In this document: piece after piece, positions 13,701 to 27,037 of the stretch
How positions within the stretch are numbered: position 1 is the stretch's first letter
Layout of the letters: each line of letters begins with the position of its first letter
Source of the DNA: Gordionus sp. m RMFG-2023
Lineage: Eukaryota; Nematomorpha; Gordioida; Chordodea; Parachordodidae
Assembly: GCF_954871325.1 (NCBI RefSeq)
Contig: NC_088778.1
Span: forward strand, 11,479,882-11,543,881
Direction of reading: 5' to 3'
Length of the DNA: 64,000 nt
Notes under the pieces: model-generated
The model's input: the letters and a program-made list of their open reading frames with translations, nothing else
Told to the model about the DNA's origin: nothing
Databases searched by the model: none
Position numbers and translations under genes: made by a program

Positions 13701-16700
13701 TAGTACTTAAGACAGGTTAAAAAACAGAATATTTGGGCGATATAGTTAATTAAACATATTAACATCTAAATTACTAGGAAACCGTAACCCCAATGCTGAA
13801 ACCAAGCATTCCTTACGTTCTCAAATTACGGATCTTATGGCTGATGCGATGATGGAAGATGACATGCATTCCCCACTTAAACATAATAATTTAACAGAAT
13901 CGCTATGCAAATACCCCACTAAGATAATCGACTCCTCTAATTCCCACCAAGTTAATGATATGGCTTCTAATACCAATAATCAACCCGTTTTAAATCACTC
14001 TTCTTACATCGTAACTTCTGAATACAGCTCTAAAGAACAAAGTTCCCAGCGGCCAAGAACCAAAGATACTATTCGACAAAAAATTTCTCATAATAACAAT
14101 TTGTATCTACTCAGCGATAGTGTTAAAAGTGACCGAGATCCATGCGATACTGGTGGATGCAATAACTTCCGGACTAAATACAATCACAAAGAGTGCAAAG
14201 TTACCCTCAATCATCCTTGCCAAAGACCTTGCGATACCAACAACCGGGGCAGGATTGGACGAAAATTTTTTAATTTAAATATCGAAGATAATTTTGTCAT
14301 GATCGATAATGAGGAAAGTTTTATGACCGAGGTTGCTTAATTAAGATGTCATAATTTAATATTCATTATTTTTTGGAAATATGGTTAAAATAAGATTACT
14401 TAATTTTAATTTTTTTTATAATGTAATAAAATATAGTTCTCATAATATTAACAAGATGACATTTTTTTTAAAGTAAGTTGTCTAAAGTGAAGTTAGAACA
14501 TTATAAGAATAATAAGGCAACACTTTATTATGTTATAACTCGCTTTTTATTTACACTCATTTTATCATAAAACAAACAAAAAAATATATATACTCAAGCA
14601 ATTTATATCCAAGCCCGAGATGAAAATTATATCTCATCTTAACTGCCAAGAAATCTCTCCGAATAAGCTTCTAGTCGAAAATTATTTTGTTAAACCGACT
14701 TTCTCGAAATTTGATCATTTGAAAACACCCAGCAGCTTTCCCACACCCATAGATAGGTATCTTTTCGGGGATATTTCCGTGAAATGGGAATTGTTTGGCG
14801 GAAGGGATTTTGATATGGAAACAAATCTTTCGTCAGACGATATTTCTACTAAAGGTTTTTTTAAATAAATTATCTAGGAGAAAAGAGCAGTATCACTTAA
14901 AATTAATATATAGTTGAGCCCTACACCTTGAACGGACCTGTCAAAATTTGACTTCACCCAGCTGGATCAGACAAGGACATTTTATTTAGACTCGATCGTA
15001 CCGCATTTTGATTTAAACCTTTTAATTTAAAGCCAGACTTTTAGACTTCGGCTAAAAAATATTATTTTTTTTTTCCTACGTGCTTTTTTTTCTTAGAATA
15101 CTTATGATTTAATCCTATTAAATTTTCGAATATCAAGTTGATATAAACATCCCTCAAAACTTTGTCAACTACAAATCTTCCCTGTCATCTCCACGTCATT
15201 TTAGAACATCTTCAACCTTATCTTCTTCGCCAAAGATGGTTTCCAAAAAATGTAGGAACAAAAATGTGCTGATGGAGATTCACTTAAATAAGGTTAAATT
15301 ATAATAAAAAAAATTATTGCTTTAAAAATGTTACCTGGTTCATCACGTTACACCATCGTGGGGCATTTAGAGGCCTCCCTAGAAAATTTTCTGGCCATCT
15401 AAATAACATTTTGCAAAATTGTTTTTTTTATGTTTTATGCCCTGAGGAGTGATATAATATTTAAAAAGTAATATTTTAATTGTGCTTAATATTACCTAAT
15501 TCACTCATTTATTACCATTTTTTATTTCTTAATCTCATTTTATAAATGACGATGGTATTTTAACGTTTGAGACAAAAATAACAGAAGAAAATAATATGAT
15601 TGGTATACTCAATATTTGTTTTCCCCCAATTCCTCGCCCGCTAAAGTACTAGCTACGGTGTCATGCTAGAATTTTCTTATTAATGTTTAGATATATTTTT
15701 TTATAAATGTATTTTTATCTTATAATCAAAAGTGCTTTAGAATACTAAAATTAAATATTTTGAATATTGGAAATTTAGATACGATTTCAATACGAAAAAT
15801 TTCCTCCTCACGCCACGCAAGTTAGTCGGCAAGTTTTATCTATTCAAGAATTTCAAATTTTGGACAAATTAACATCGTCTCATTACAACAAATTTTTGTA
15901 TCTCTACGTGTCCGATATCTATCCCAAAAAATCAAACGCCCCAATGGTAATATTTTAGTGTAGATGAGTATAATAAATGACCAATAAGCTGATAAATATT
16001 GCTTCTTTTTTATAAAATTTTAAAATATCTTATAATTTTGAAAAATAAATCGAATCGAACAGTTATTAATCAAAGCCCTCCATACGAAACCAGAAATTAA
16101 TTTGCCCACGCAACAAGAATGCATTTTAAAAGTGTCCCTTCAACCCATTCGTTTAAATATGGATCAAGTTTTAAACTATCATTTTTTTTAAACTAATATA
16201 AAGAAAATCTCTAAAAATAATATACATATACGTATGGCGATATTTGTATTGTAGGATGATATATCAAAATTTATTTATCATAGTTCATAAACTTTGTTAT
16301 AGTTTACATCGAGATCAGGAGGAGGAGGGGGGGGGGGGTAAAAGGTACTAAGCACTCCCGAAAATATAAATTGACACTTTAAAAAAAAAAATTTTGAGCA
16401 CTTTCTCATCCTTTTCTTCAAGTAAAAAAAAAGATAGCTCCTCTCATATATTGTATTTTAAATAACTTATAGTGATTTTTTTATATCAAATTCTCTATGA
16501 TTTCTAATCAAAATATAGTTCAATCTTATAATATTCATAATATTCCCTGTCGAAGAGTATAATATAAATAATATCTCGAGACATTTAAATTAAATAATAT
16601 TATACATTTTATAAAAAAATAGGAAGCCTTGATATTTTTAAAGGACTTTTTCCAGCTGGTGACCGCTCCTTTATATCCTCAAGATACCGAAGAATTCCGT

Positions 16701-19700
16701 AATAAATGAATATTTATTTAATCATTAAAAAATACAGTGAGAAATCAAACGCTTATAAAATGAATCACAGGAAATTTTTTAAACAATATAACACATGAAT
16801 TTTTCTTTTAGAAACCTGTTCAGGTTTTTTGAAGTTTTAAAATTTGTTGCCTATAAACTTCACCTTATTTATTTTTTAATTTAGCAATAAATTCAAGTAA
16901 TTCCTGCTCAACACCCCCCATAATGAAAGTTAATTCCGTCGAAAATTTAGAAGGGCTCTTTAGCAACATTAACGAAGTTTCCAACTTAAACGAATTAAAT
17001 AATCGTTTAGAAGGCCTGGAAGGGGAATTATCTAGTAAGGCGACCTCTCCCATATTTTTCAGGTAATTTTTTATTCGCAAAATTTAAAATTCTATCTTAC
17101 GATTTTAATATTTGTGCTATGATAATTTTTAATATAGTAATTACCAATTTTTTAGAAGAATACTATATTTTAAAAATTTTTGGAAAACATAAATAATTTA
17201 TAATATAAATACGTTCTGTAAATTATAATTCATTAATCAATAAAGACCGTTTATATTTTCACCTGATGTCCCTATCAAAATTGATTACAGAGGGAAATTT
17301 ATTGACTTAGGACAAGTAAGTTCATATCTACTTAGTACCTTTTTTAAATTAAATCGTTTACAGGGCACATTCATAGGATTATTGATGGCATTAGCTCAAT
17401 TAAATTGTTCTGAAATTAAGTTGAAAAAATTATACAACTCTTCTGGGTATATTATTTATTTTTTTTAAATGATACATTGTTTAATTTTTTTTATTTTTAT
17501 ACAAATATAGAATTTTGAGCATTGAAAAGTTATTAAACTATATCATTAAAGAATGGCTGACTGATATTAAAAATAACCAATTAAAAGGGATTTTAAGCGG
17601 TATAGGTCCAATGCATTCCTTTGTCCAATTAGGTTTGATTACAATACAAAACTATCAATTTATGAATGAAATTTTATTTTCTCAAAGTTAATATAGTAGT
17701 ATGTGATTTAAATTTATAGGTATAGGTATATTATTTGAATCTGTATATTATCATATTTGTATTTTATTAATGCATTCTTTGTCCAATTAGGTTTAATTAC
17801 AATACAAAACTATCAATTTATGGATGAAATTTTATTTTAGTAATATGTAATTTAAATTATAGGTATATTATTAGAATCTGTATATATTATCATATTTGTA
17901 TTTTATTATATCATAGCATAAATATTTTCCAATTTTTTTATTAGCTCAAGGAGTCAAAGATTTGGTGTACCTTCCTATCCAGCAATACAGGAAAGATAGG
18001 AGGATAATCAAAGGATTAAAAAGAGGAGCTTCATCTTTCACGTCTCTCTCCGCCATCTCCACTATAGAATTATCATACAAATTTGTAGAGTTTTTGAAAG
18101 TATTACTTCATTATTAAATGATGATTATCGTGCAGGAATATAGTTTTTTGCCGTATAATTTTTAAATGATAATGAAAATCTTTAGTTTTTTATAATATAA
18201 TAATTGGTTGTTCTGAATTTGCTGAGATGTAAGAATCAGTTTATTTAGGATGGTGTAAAATTTAGTTGCTGAAATAATTGAGAAAAGGGTGTTTCATTTT
18301 ATGTATTAAGAATAAATTCTGCTATTTTTTGTATAATGAATATTGATGAATTAACTAAATGCTGAATTCGTGTTAATAATTGTGATCTAAAATAGTTTTC
18401 TGTATTTTATTCATTAGCGAATAATGGGACTTAAGAAGTAATCAATAATCATAGGCGCATAAGTAGTAATCCAAAATAAACGAAATAAGTATAATACATG
18501 ATATCATTCATATAATGCACAATACTTAATCTCTGAAGTTTAACAAAAATGTTCTTTATATATCTATTTAAAAAAATAATAATCAATTATTAAGTTACGC
18601 AAGACAAAAGATAAAATGTTCTTCGTTTAAAATTGAATTTAACTTAAGTGATAAAATAATAAAGAAATGTAAATTGTAAAGATAAAATAAAACGATGATA
18701 TAAGATGATTTTTTAAGTTAACCGTTAGGTATAAAATAAATATCTTTGAAATAAAACCAAAACTTATATCTAACATTCCACCCTCCAAAGCCCGCCTAGG
18801 TTCTCCTTTAAAAAAATGTTCTTCGTTTAATATTGAATTTAACTTGAGTAATAAAATAATAAAAAAATGTAAATTGTAACGATTAAACTAATTTTTTAAG
18901 TTATTAAACAAAAATATTTTTTGTTATTGCCGTTAGTTATAAAATAAATATCTTTGAAATAAAACGAAAACTTATATCTAACACTTTAAATAATTTTGAG
19001 AGCTGTGTTTCTTAATATATTTTATATGAGTAAAAGAGGCCAGAAAATTAAAATTATTTCCATTATACTTCAATTAAAATATTCTCATTTTGGCTTTGAT
19101 TATTCTTAATAACTTAATCTCAATTTCAATCACTAATATTAATTCTTTTCTTCTTTCCGCATTAATATTCGTGCTATTAAAACCGGTGCTGGTAAATCAT
19201 ACTGAAAAATTATTTTTAGTGTTTAAATAAAAGGAATTTACATTTAGGCCAAACCTGGACTAGACTAGGGGGATAAGAATAGATATGGACCGGCCTGATA
19301 TTGTCCACTGTTTTGCTCCATGCTAAATTTCACAATTTTTAAATTCGTAATAGAAATTTTTTTTTATTAGATTAGTGTTTAGATTTTTTTTTAAATTGGT
19401 TTGTCTATTTTGCCTAAAATATTTTTTTAGAATGGAGCTATCTACCGTTCTAGTTGCCAATAGAAGTCTTCATAACCGTTTTGTATTTTCCGAAATAAAC
19501 CACATTCAATCCTCTATTCTATGATCGTTTCTTATGTTTAAATATTTTTATTTTAATAATAAAATGGCTAGAAAATAATCACAAGCATTTTAGTGCCTAA
19601 CTTTCAGAAGTAAAACCAGATTTAATTCTCCCAATTACATTTAAATTAATTAAAATAGGAAACATATATGAATATATTATTAATTGAATATGTGATAAAG

Positions 19701-20889
19701 CATATAATAAATATTATTTAAACATATAATATATTTGTTGTACTGGGACATTCGAGTCCAGCCATCGGGGAGGGAGAGAGATCGACGAAGTTCTAGGGTC
19801 CGGGATTGTCGATAAAGAGGACAGGGGGATCGGTCTTGGCTGGCATTTTAGTCATAGAATCAAAACGGGAATTTTACCATAACGAATTTTTATTTTGCTC
19901 AATAGGTAATCAAAAAAAATATCAATATAATATTAATTTAATCCACAATAAAAATAGCCAAGAAACAAAACGACGTTAAATTATAGATCCTAATTCATTT
20001 TTCGGGGGTCCTTATATAGTCCAAATATTTTACAATCAATCAACAATAAGAAAAATCGACATATTGTTATAATATTAAGTTTATGTAATCGCCATTCTCC
20101 AAAACTGGCTAGAACCAGTTTTGACGATATCAAAACAAGCTCGGTATAAGCGAATATCGTACAAACAAAGAAAATATAAAATGTAGTACCATTAAAAAAA
20201 CACATCACTTATAAACGAATATTGTGCAAACAAAAGAAAATATAAATTATAAAACAATTAAAAACACAACAAATGATATGTAAAAAAGTATAACACTTAA
20301 ATAATAATTAAATTTTTATTGGCACTCTCTTAAGACCGCTGCCGAAACAACCTACATTATGTTATCACCCGAAAACGAAAGAAATTCCTTGGTCAGCTAT
20401 TCTAATTACTCCTCTAGGTTCGAAGGATCGAATGAAATTTATTTTAGACCCTCCAAAAATTTAATGCTCGATATCAGACCCCTGGATATACGGGACGGCG
20501 TGTCTTCGGCTTATCATCTGGTTAAAGAGGTTTTAAATTAAACTTTTCTAAAATAATTATAGTAACCCTCTTTTGAATGTAAATATTTTTCTACATCAAT
20601 AATCTAATCATTATATGAACATTTTTTCATATATTCATTCCATCAGGGTTTTAGTCAGACCGCCCTAGATATGATAAAACGAGCCGCCCTTCAACACGAG
20701 ATAGACGGATTGACTGGTGTGGCCGGTAGTTTAATAAGGGACATACCCAGGGGTATAATGAGACCTGCCCTAGCAACCGCTAAAGCAACTTCCACATTAC
20801 TAGACGGCGTTAAGCATTCTTTCGTGCCCCAGGCTAGAAAGGATAGCTTAGACAAATGGAAAAAATACCCACATTTCATATCTCTATGA
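7736..20889 (+). CDS. ATG2: ATG2, autophagy lipid-transfer protein (5' end not found)
   Basis: ATG2 is a rod-shaped protein that moves lipids from the ER to the growing phagophore. Exons: 7736-7835, 7925-8076, 8694-8887, 9287-9408, 9651-9895, 10079-10269, 10512-10683, 10795-11020, 11281-11569, 11667-11854, 11996-12088, 12279-12349, 12547-12668, 12902-13144, 13266-13437, 13778-14331, 14614-14854, 15138-15292, 15779-15946, 16063-16167, 16623-16698, 16885-17062, 17246-17315, 17364-17446, 17511-17632, 17945-18099, 20335-20529, 20647-20889. All join in frame, giving about 1,640 residues against roughly 1,900-2,000 in human. Family blocks seen: SPFTKKR, LELLMPSKNLYELLYN, NDLLLWIP, FDCGIVYRPIHIP, IIEDSSLYISNK, ELFGGRDFD, SRQVLSIQEFQILDKL, GPMHSFVQL, DLVYLPIQQYRKDRR, KRGASSF and SLIRDIPRGIMRP. 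The N-terminal chorein domain was not found. Linkers are Asn/Ser-rich. Confidence 0.95.
17611..17920 (+). repeat. Tandem duplication across an ATG2 exon-intron edge
   Basis: About 150-159 bp beginning ATGCATTC at 17611 is repeated beginning at 17770. The first copy includes the last 22 bases of the exon ending at 17632 plus its donor. The second copy lies inside the intron and carries a duplicate of the exon edge and donor (CAATTAGGTTT). The second exon-edge copy lacks one C, so it would not keep the frame. Confidence 0.85.
18100..20334 (+). other. Large ATG2 intron (2.2 kb)
   Basis: This is by far the longest intron among the ATG2 exons identified. It contains a direct repeat (18613-18983) and a GC-richer patch at about 19738-19850 unlike the surrounding AT-rich DNA. 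I recognise no coding remnant in it. Confidence 0.7.
18613..18983 (+). repeat. Two diverged direct repeats in an ATG2 intron
   Basis: A segment starting AAAATGTTCTTCG at 18613 and running to about 18775 recurs at 18813-18983. Both copies end near TATCTTTGAAATAAAAC followed by CTTATATCTAACA. The copies differ by small indels and a ~37-bp spacer, so this looks like an old tandem duplication. Confidence 0.8.
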
Positions 20890-20896
20890 ACCAATG

Positions 20897-20902
20897 AATA
20901 AA
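20897..20902 (+). terminator. Likely ATG2 polyadenylation signal
   Basis: A canonical AATAAA starts 8 bases after the ATG2 stop codon. If used, the 3' untranslated region would be very short. No other canonical signal was sought further downstream. Confidence 0.5.
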
Positions 20903-22370
20903 ATATACCATAACATTTTATAAATAGATTCATTCTTTGGGTCTTATTGAAAATTTTTTACTCTTTGGTGTTTTATTAATAATAATTTTGCGCAAATTTA
21001 TGTTTGATGAATAAGAATTTTAATAATTTAATATTGTGATTTTTAAATAACTATTTAAACGAAATTTTATTATAGAAAAAATCTTTTCTTTACTTTTTTT
21101 CAAACAAATATATATATAAAAAAATGGCCAAAATTTTTTCTACCCAAAATTTTTATGAAATTCCAAATTTTTTGCATTCACTGCTTTTGAGTATTTTCAT
21201 AATGTAATAAGCCCCTTTGTCATCTATTTTTTTAAATTGTGATGTATTAAATTACTTTGAAAATTATTATACTTATGCATATTCATTTTTGGATTTTTAA
21301 ATTATTATACATATTTATTTTTTTGAAGTATTAATATAGAATTTTATACAACCCCTCTCAATTATTCCAGTGTAATATATTATTCAAACCTCTTATATTA
21401 TTTATAACGATCTATCCAAAGGATCAAACAATTATTTCTTTTAATTTAATATTTTTTTTTGCCTTATGAATTTACATTTTTGTAAACATTGTTTGTCATT
21501 ATAATTGCACATTTTTTTTCTTCTTTTCGCTAAAACAATAAAGTGGCGTCGCGGGGGAGAGAGCAAGAGCTTGCTCCACTCATCTAAAATGAATGCATTT
21601 TTTTTGAGCACACTTATAAATAAATTTAGCATCCTCTGTGTTTGTAAACTATCGACGTCAATTGAAACAATTTATTAAATAGTTATAAATATCCTATGAT
21701 TTATTTATTTTCATTTTTTTTAAATACAATATGCAAAAAATTTTTATCTAAATACACATTAATATTTTATTTTATCTAAAGAAATATGCTATTCAGTTTT
21801 ACAATATTTATCCGAATAAATATTTTAAAATCAGATTATTCTTCTTTAACGTTTATTGGCGCATATCCGGGTAAGCCGTTCTTAGTTTTTGGGGATTATT
21901 AAATATACATTTTTTTACATGTTAGAGAGAAGAGACTGAACTTTTTAACCTTCTGAAATTTGGAAAAAGTTTGCCAGAGTACAACCAACCCAAGTTCAAT
22001 CGGATTGGATTCGGATTTGACTGTGCAAGGTTCTAGCGTAAATTTATAAAATAACTTTATCATCCTGTGCATAATGTTCCATGTTTAAAAAAACGACGAA
22101 ATATATTTTTATAATTCTTTTTTACCCTATGGTCATTATTTTATGGAGTCCACCTATGTTGATATATTGTAAGAAAACTGCTTTTGGCATAATATAGTTA
22201 CAATTTTTCTCATCGATTAGTCACTTCTTTATACTAAATAATATTGACGAAATATTATAATTTCCTTTAGGCTCATTGTATTATTTTATATTAGCAGTGA
22301 TCAGATCATTGGGCTCATATACTAATTACCGATCAAATTTTATTAAATCTTTTTTTTTATTCATTGATAC

Positions 22371-23190
22371 CAGGGTTAGGTAGTAAGCTAATACCTATAT
22401 TTAAAATACTAAATACAGATACTTTTTTATATTTAGCATTTATTTAAATATTTTAGAAAGTATTTATAGTTTAAAAAAAATAATAAATATTTGATATTTA
22501 TTACGATTCTAGACAAATACAATTTTTTATTTTTCAAAATTGAATTCTATAGTGTAAATCCACATATATTTATTTAAGTATTAAATTTGTGACCCGAATT
22601 ATCGAAAAAATTAACATCTTCCTATTAAGTAAGTATTACTGAAAATGAAGATACAACTTTTTTTGTAGATACGAAAGGTATAGGAAATGAAGAAATATAT
22701 TAAGCGATTTCATTTATAAGATATTTTTCAGAGATTCTGCGGCAACTTCAACATCCTCTAAATGTAATTTGACAATTTAGTATGGGAATCAATAATATAT
22801 TGAAAGCTAAATGCAACTAATAAAAAAATCTATATTTACAATTATTATATCATTTATATGATATGCTACTGCTGAAACAATAAATATACTATTTTGTTTT
22901 ACTAAGATAAAATATAATTGGAACATTTTTGATATGATAACAATTTATATAATATTGATAGTGGTACATAAAAATCGACTTGCAAAAAGTATTCATCAAG
23001 TTAATATTTATGCAGAAGGTTTCAAAGTTTTGTATTTAAATACTTAATGAAATTTTTGGTTGGTATTTAGTATTATATTTAAAATACATTTATTTGAAAT
23101 ATATTTGTAACAATTTTCAAATGCTTTTTTTGGAAGGGTATTTGTATTTATATTCGAATCCGTTTTTTTTGAAAATTTGACTAACCATTA
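22371..23190. mobile_element. Old non-autonomous hAT-like element
   Basis: The left end CAGGGTTAGGTAGTA and following ATACT/GTATTT-rich DNA resemble the left end of the hAT copy at 32518. The right end, a GAATCCG-type word then GAAAATTTGACTAACCATTA, resembles that copy's right end (GAAAATTTGCCCAACCCTG). There is no coding remnant inside. No target duplication could be matched, so it is either old or its ends have decayed. Confidence 0.5.
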
Positions 23191-23250
23191 CTCACTATCT
23201 GGCTTAACCTTAACCCTAACTTATTCTAAAGTTGAGTATATAAAAAAACT

Positions 23251-23325
23251 CGTTCCGACGAGAATTGAACCACGGACTTGTTAAATTTCATTCTCTCTAA
23301 CCCTCTTAACTATTGCGATTCATTC
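23251..23325 (-). repeat. tRNA-like fragment (tRNA pseudogene or SINE head)
   Basis: On the minus strand there is a B-box-like GGTTCAATTCT (complement of 23261-23271), an upstream A-box-like GAGGGTTAGAGA, and a short arm at the 3' side. The 5' side does not pair with the putative acceptor strand, so this is not a functional tRNA by eye. It could be a decayed tRNA or the head of a tRNA-derived SINE. Confidence 0.35.
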
Positions 23326-25063
23326 TTTTAAATAAGTATCAATACAAATCAGTTGGTGACTCGCCATTTTACTTAACCTTATAAATAATTTACGTTAAAA
23401 TTTTATGAAAACTTTAAAAAAAAATTTAGAGTTTCAATTATTTATGAAAGTCTTTATATGAGAAGCCAAAATGGCGTATCATCAGCTGATTTAAATAAAA
23501 TGAAACTTCAAAATGCTTTTTAATGAATGAGTTGTCAGTCGTAGTTTAAATGTAATTGAGATGAATAAAATGCGACAGAAATAATATGTAAAAATAGTGG
23601 TTTAAATTATATAAAGCCTTTTTTTCGACAAATCAGGACTAAAAAAATATTTTTTTTGATATAAAAATGAAGCCATTGCATCTACCTGCATGACCAAAAT
23701 ATATTCGTCCGGTTAACATTTTTTTCTGAATATAGTAGAAATTAATTTGTGATTCCTTCATACAAGCTGGACCCGGACAGGATTAGAACCTAAGCAAATT
23801 TTCATTTCTAGGAGAAAAAATTCTAATTTTCCTGGGGCTTTTATAATTTTCGAATGTTATCGAACCTCCTTATTTTTAAATTCGATCAGGTCAATTTGTA
23901 AAAATAACAGTTCCGGACATATACTGGTAAGAAATAGGATAAAAGGGCAGCAAGATGATAAGCTCGTATGGTATGAAGAAGACATTTTCTGACTGTTAAA
24001 ATTTACATATTATAAGTTCTATCTCTTTATAAATAGAAATTAAATATTATTCCATCTTTCTATCTAAAATAAACAAACAAACTGATTACATGAATGCCTT
24101 GATTATTTTTATATTTCCCATTAATTAAACTAAATATTTGCTTCTATCAAATATATTATTTTGATATCGCTGTCTAACATTATTTTTATTCTCTTTTATA
24201 TGTTTATGTTAATTTCATTATATTATCTGGATGAAGTTTAAAGTACTTTAAAATGGGACTTAAGCAATAAAATTAGCATTTTTTCAGAACGGAGCACATG
24301 CTCACTTGACCATGCCGTGGGCACAACAAGTATTACACAAATGTATACCGTATAGAATTAATTCAACAGTCTATTAAAGTGTCTTGATTTATTGTTTTAC
24401 ATAATCATATTAAGATTAATATTATTTATATATAGAAAAACCTAATATCCTGGCAAAATTAAATTAATTTATATCCGCGTAAAGACACTGCTTTAGAACT
24501 TTATGATTAAAATGACAAATTTTCATCATAATAATAAATTGGTAAATTTAATCATAATAAAAATCGTTATTTTAATTTAATTGCTAAAAAATCTAACACT
24601 TCCTTAATACATTTTCTTGAATATTACAGATGACGCCTATTGCTTTAGATGTCGGGAAAAAAAATTTCACTTACAATTCAAACAAAATTATAATTATATA
24701 ATAAAAAAATATTTTAAAAAAATTAGATTAAAATTTTAAAATCGCATGATTATTTTTGAATTAGAAATTTAAATATAAAATTAAAAAGGCCGTAAAATTA
24801 ATTAAATGACACATGAATATTCAAATTATAAGATATAGTACAATTTGTCCAAATTTTGTTGACATTAACCTTGGAGCTGAAAATTATTCAAAAGAAATAC
24901 AACTTTTTTTTTGTTTTGAAAAAAATAATAAAAATTGTTATTTTGTTTTATCATTTAAAAGAAGGTAACATTATTATATAATTAAAATGTGTTATATATA
25001 TACAATTGGCTATTCATTGAATAAACATTACTATATATATATACCTCTAATATACTAAATATA

Positions 25064-27037
25064 ATGGAAGATTACGCACCTGTACCTAATAAAAGTCAAC
25101 ATGTGAGGCTCAGTATTAAAAATGAAGACGGGCTCAAAAACGTTTGCGAACAAGAAAATAATTTGTTTAATAATTGCAAAGAGAATCACCTAGTAGACAA
25201 TCATTTCTTGTCTGACGCCTTGTCGAATCCGCTAAAACGTAACCCTACACTAACGTCAAAAATAAATTGTCAATATATAAACGACAATAGTAATTCGTTG
25301 AAACAATTCTCTAAACTTATCAACACCAACAGAAATGTCAACAAAGCTTTAAACTTCAAGCAAGAGTTATTTATATTGAGCGATAATATTGGGTATGATA
25401 ATAAAATCGGACTCAATCACTATAAATATGAAAAGAACAATTTTTTAAATGAATCGACCATAAGTAATTTCAAAATTTTTTACATGTCTTTTTTTAAAAA
25501 ATATATTTTTTTATTATTATTACAGTGAGTATGAATTGCTTGGATTATAAATCAACAACCAAAACCCAATTAGAAGATTATGATGACAAACAAGCAAATA
25601 ACATTATAAGTGTTTACAATATAACTCAGAGTAAACAGAGGAAGCGTACTCATTACACTCAGGAACAATTGAGTAATTTGGAAGAGTTATTTCAGAAAAA
25701 TCATTATCCAAATTCGGAGGAGAAAAAAAAGTTATCGTATCGTATTGATATTGAGGAAGCTAAAATTCATGTAAAATAATATTTCTTTGAAAATAATTCT
25801 CAAAAAAAATAACTCCTTTTTTAAAAAAAAATAGGTTTGGTTCCAGAACAGAAGATCAAGGGAAAATAAAATGAAGAGATTCATCAGCAAAAAACCTAAA
25901 TTAACAACGATTCATTCTGGTACATAGTATAATATTAACCATATAAAAAAATCTTATTTTTTTAAAGATTCTAATCTGAATGCCTTGAGTTCTCAAGAAA
26001 AGGGTCAACAAGCTTTGTTTGAATCGCATCATGCAAGGTGTCAAGAAAAGAGAAGCAACTTCTCCACGTCTAATATTAAAGAACATTTGTATCGTGATAA
26101 TAATTTTGACTCGAAATCTTCTGACGAACTTCAAAATTTTAAGGAATACAAGAACGAGAATCTCAGTAGAATATACGGGTCATTATGGTCCAACATGCTA
26201 GGAACGTTGCCACCTCAAACGACTCACTACACTTATCAAATGAGTGGCTTCAAATCCTCCAACATTAATATCAAACCCTATCCATCTCTCATCAATAACA
26301 ACATCTATAGCGAGCATAATTATAAAACCCTAAATCAGCAGCCCTTTAACAAGTCAGAGACTTGCAAAATAGACACTGAAAATTTTTCTTCGAATGTCAA
26401 TAACAAATATGATAATACCCAAGATCACAACACACTCTGGTATTTTTCTAAGGCAACGGATGATAGTAGCAATATAGACAGCGGGGTGGGATCCGAAATG
26501 CTTTATGATTTTAACAATGATAACACCTGCTATGCTTCTTCTTGCAAAAATAACAATGGCGCAGAAAAAGATCTGGTTGATGACTTATCCACGCCTAACG
26601 TTTTCTCTTTACAAATGCCGGCATTGAAAATGAAACAAACCATCAATATCAGGTTACCTTCACCGCCATTACTTCCATTCGGTTCTGAAACTCCGTTGAC
26701 AATTAACTCCGAAGAATCTATGAACAATTTATACTATACAAATGAAGGAAAATCTCCATCATCAAATTGTTATGATAATCTTGATACTATTTCCACCTTT
26801 CGACCTACCTTTTATACATCTTCCCCGAGTTATCATATAAATCGAGCAAGAATCGACTCATTCTCTAGCCTCAACGATATATTACAAAATCCATTGTTCG
26901 GAGTGGACTCAAAAAATACAAATCACGAAGATTTCGAGATATCTGACATTTTGCAAGAATCATTTTTCGATTCGCCATTTTTTGTGTTAGGTGATGATCC
27001 TCTGTGCAGGGGATATCAATCAACCGATTTTGATTAA
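25064..27037 (+). CDS. Homeodomain transcription factor, PRD-like Q50 type
   Basis: Four exons, 25064-25463, 25526-25770, 25835-25919 and 25968-27037, join in frame to 599 residues. The introns are only 62, 64 and 48 bp. The homeodomain is at about residues 170-229: basic arm KQRKR, L16, F20, then IHVWFQNRRSR with Q50, N51 and R53. An intron falls between homeodomain positions 46 and 47, a site common in animal homeobox genes. FQKNHYPN in the helix 1-2 region resembles paired-like homeodomains. No paired domain is seen. The long flanks (169 residues before, 370 after) are rich in Asn, Ser and Asp. Near the C terminus FEISDIL (566-572) fits the Groucho-binding eh1 pattern FxIxxIL. I cannot assign an orthology group. 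Start chosen as the first ATG of the open exon. Confidence 0.9.

Larger units (their letters stand above)
20903..25063. other. Intergenic region between ATG2 and the homeobox gene
   Basis: AT-rich DNA with no host exon recognised. It contains one old hAT-like element (22371-23190) and two tRNA-like B-box sequences (near 23261 and 23780). The rest shows no structure I can support. Regulatory DNA for the homeobox gene would be expected somewhere here but is not identifiable by eye. Confidence 0.5.
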
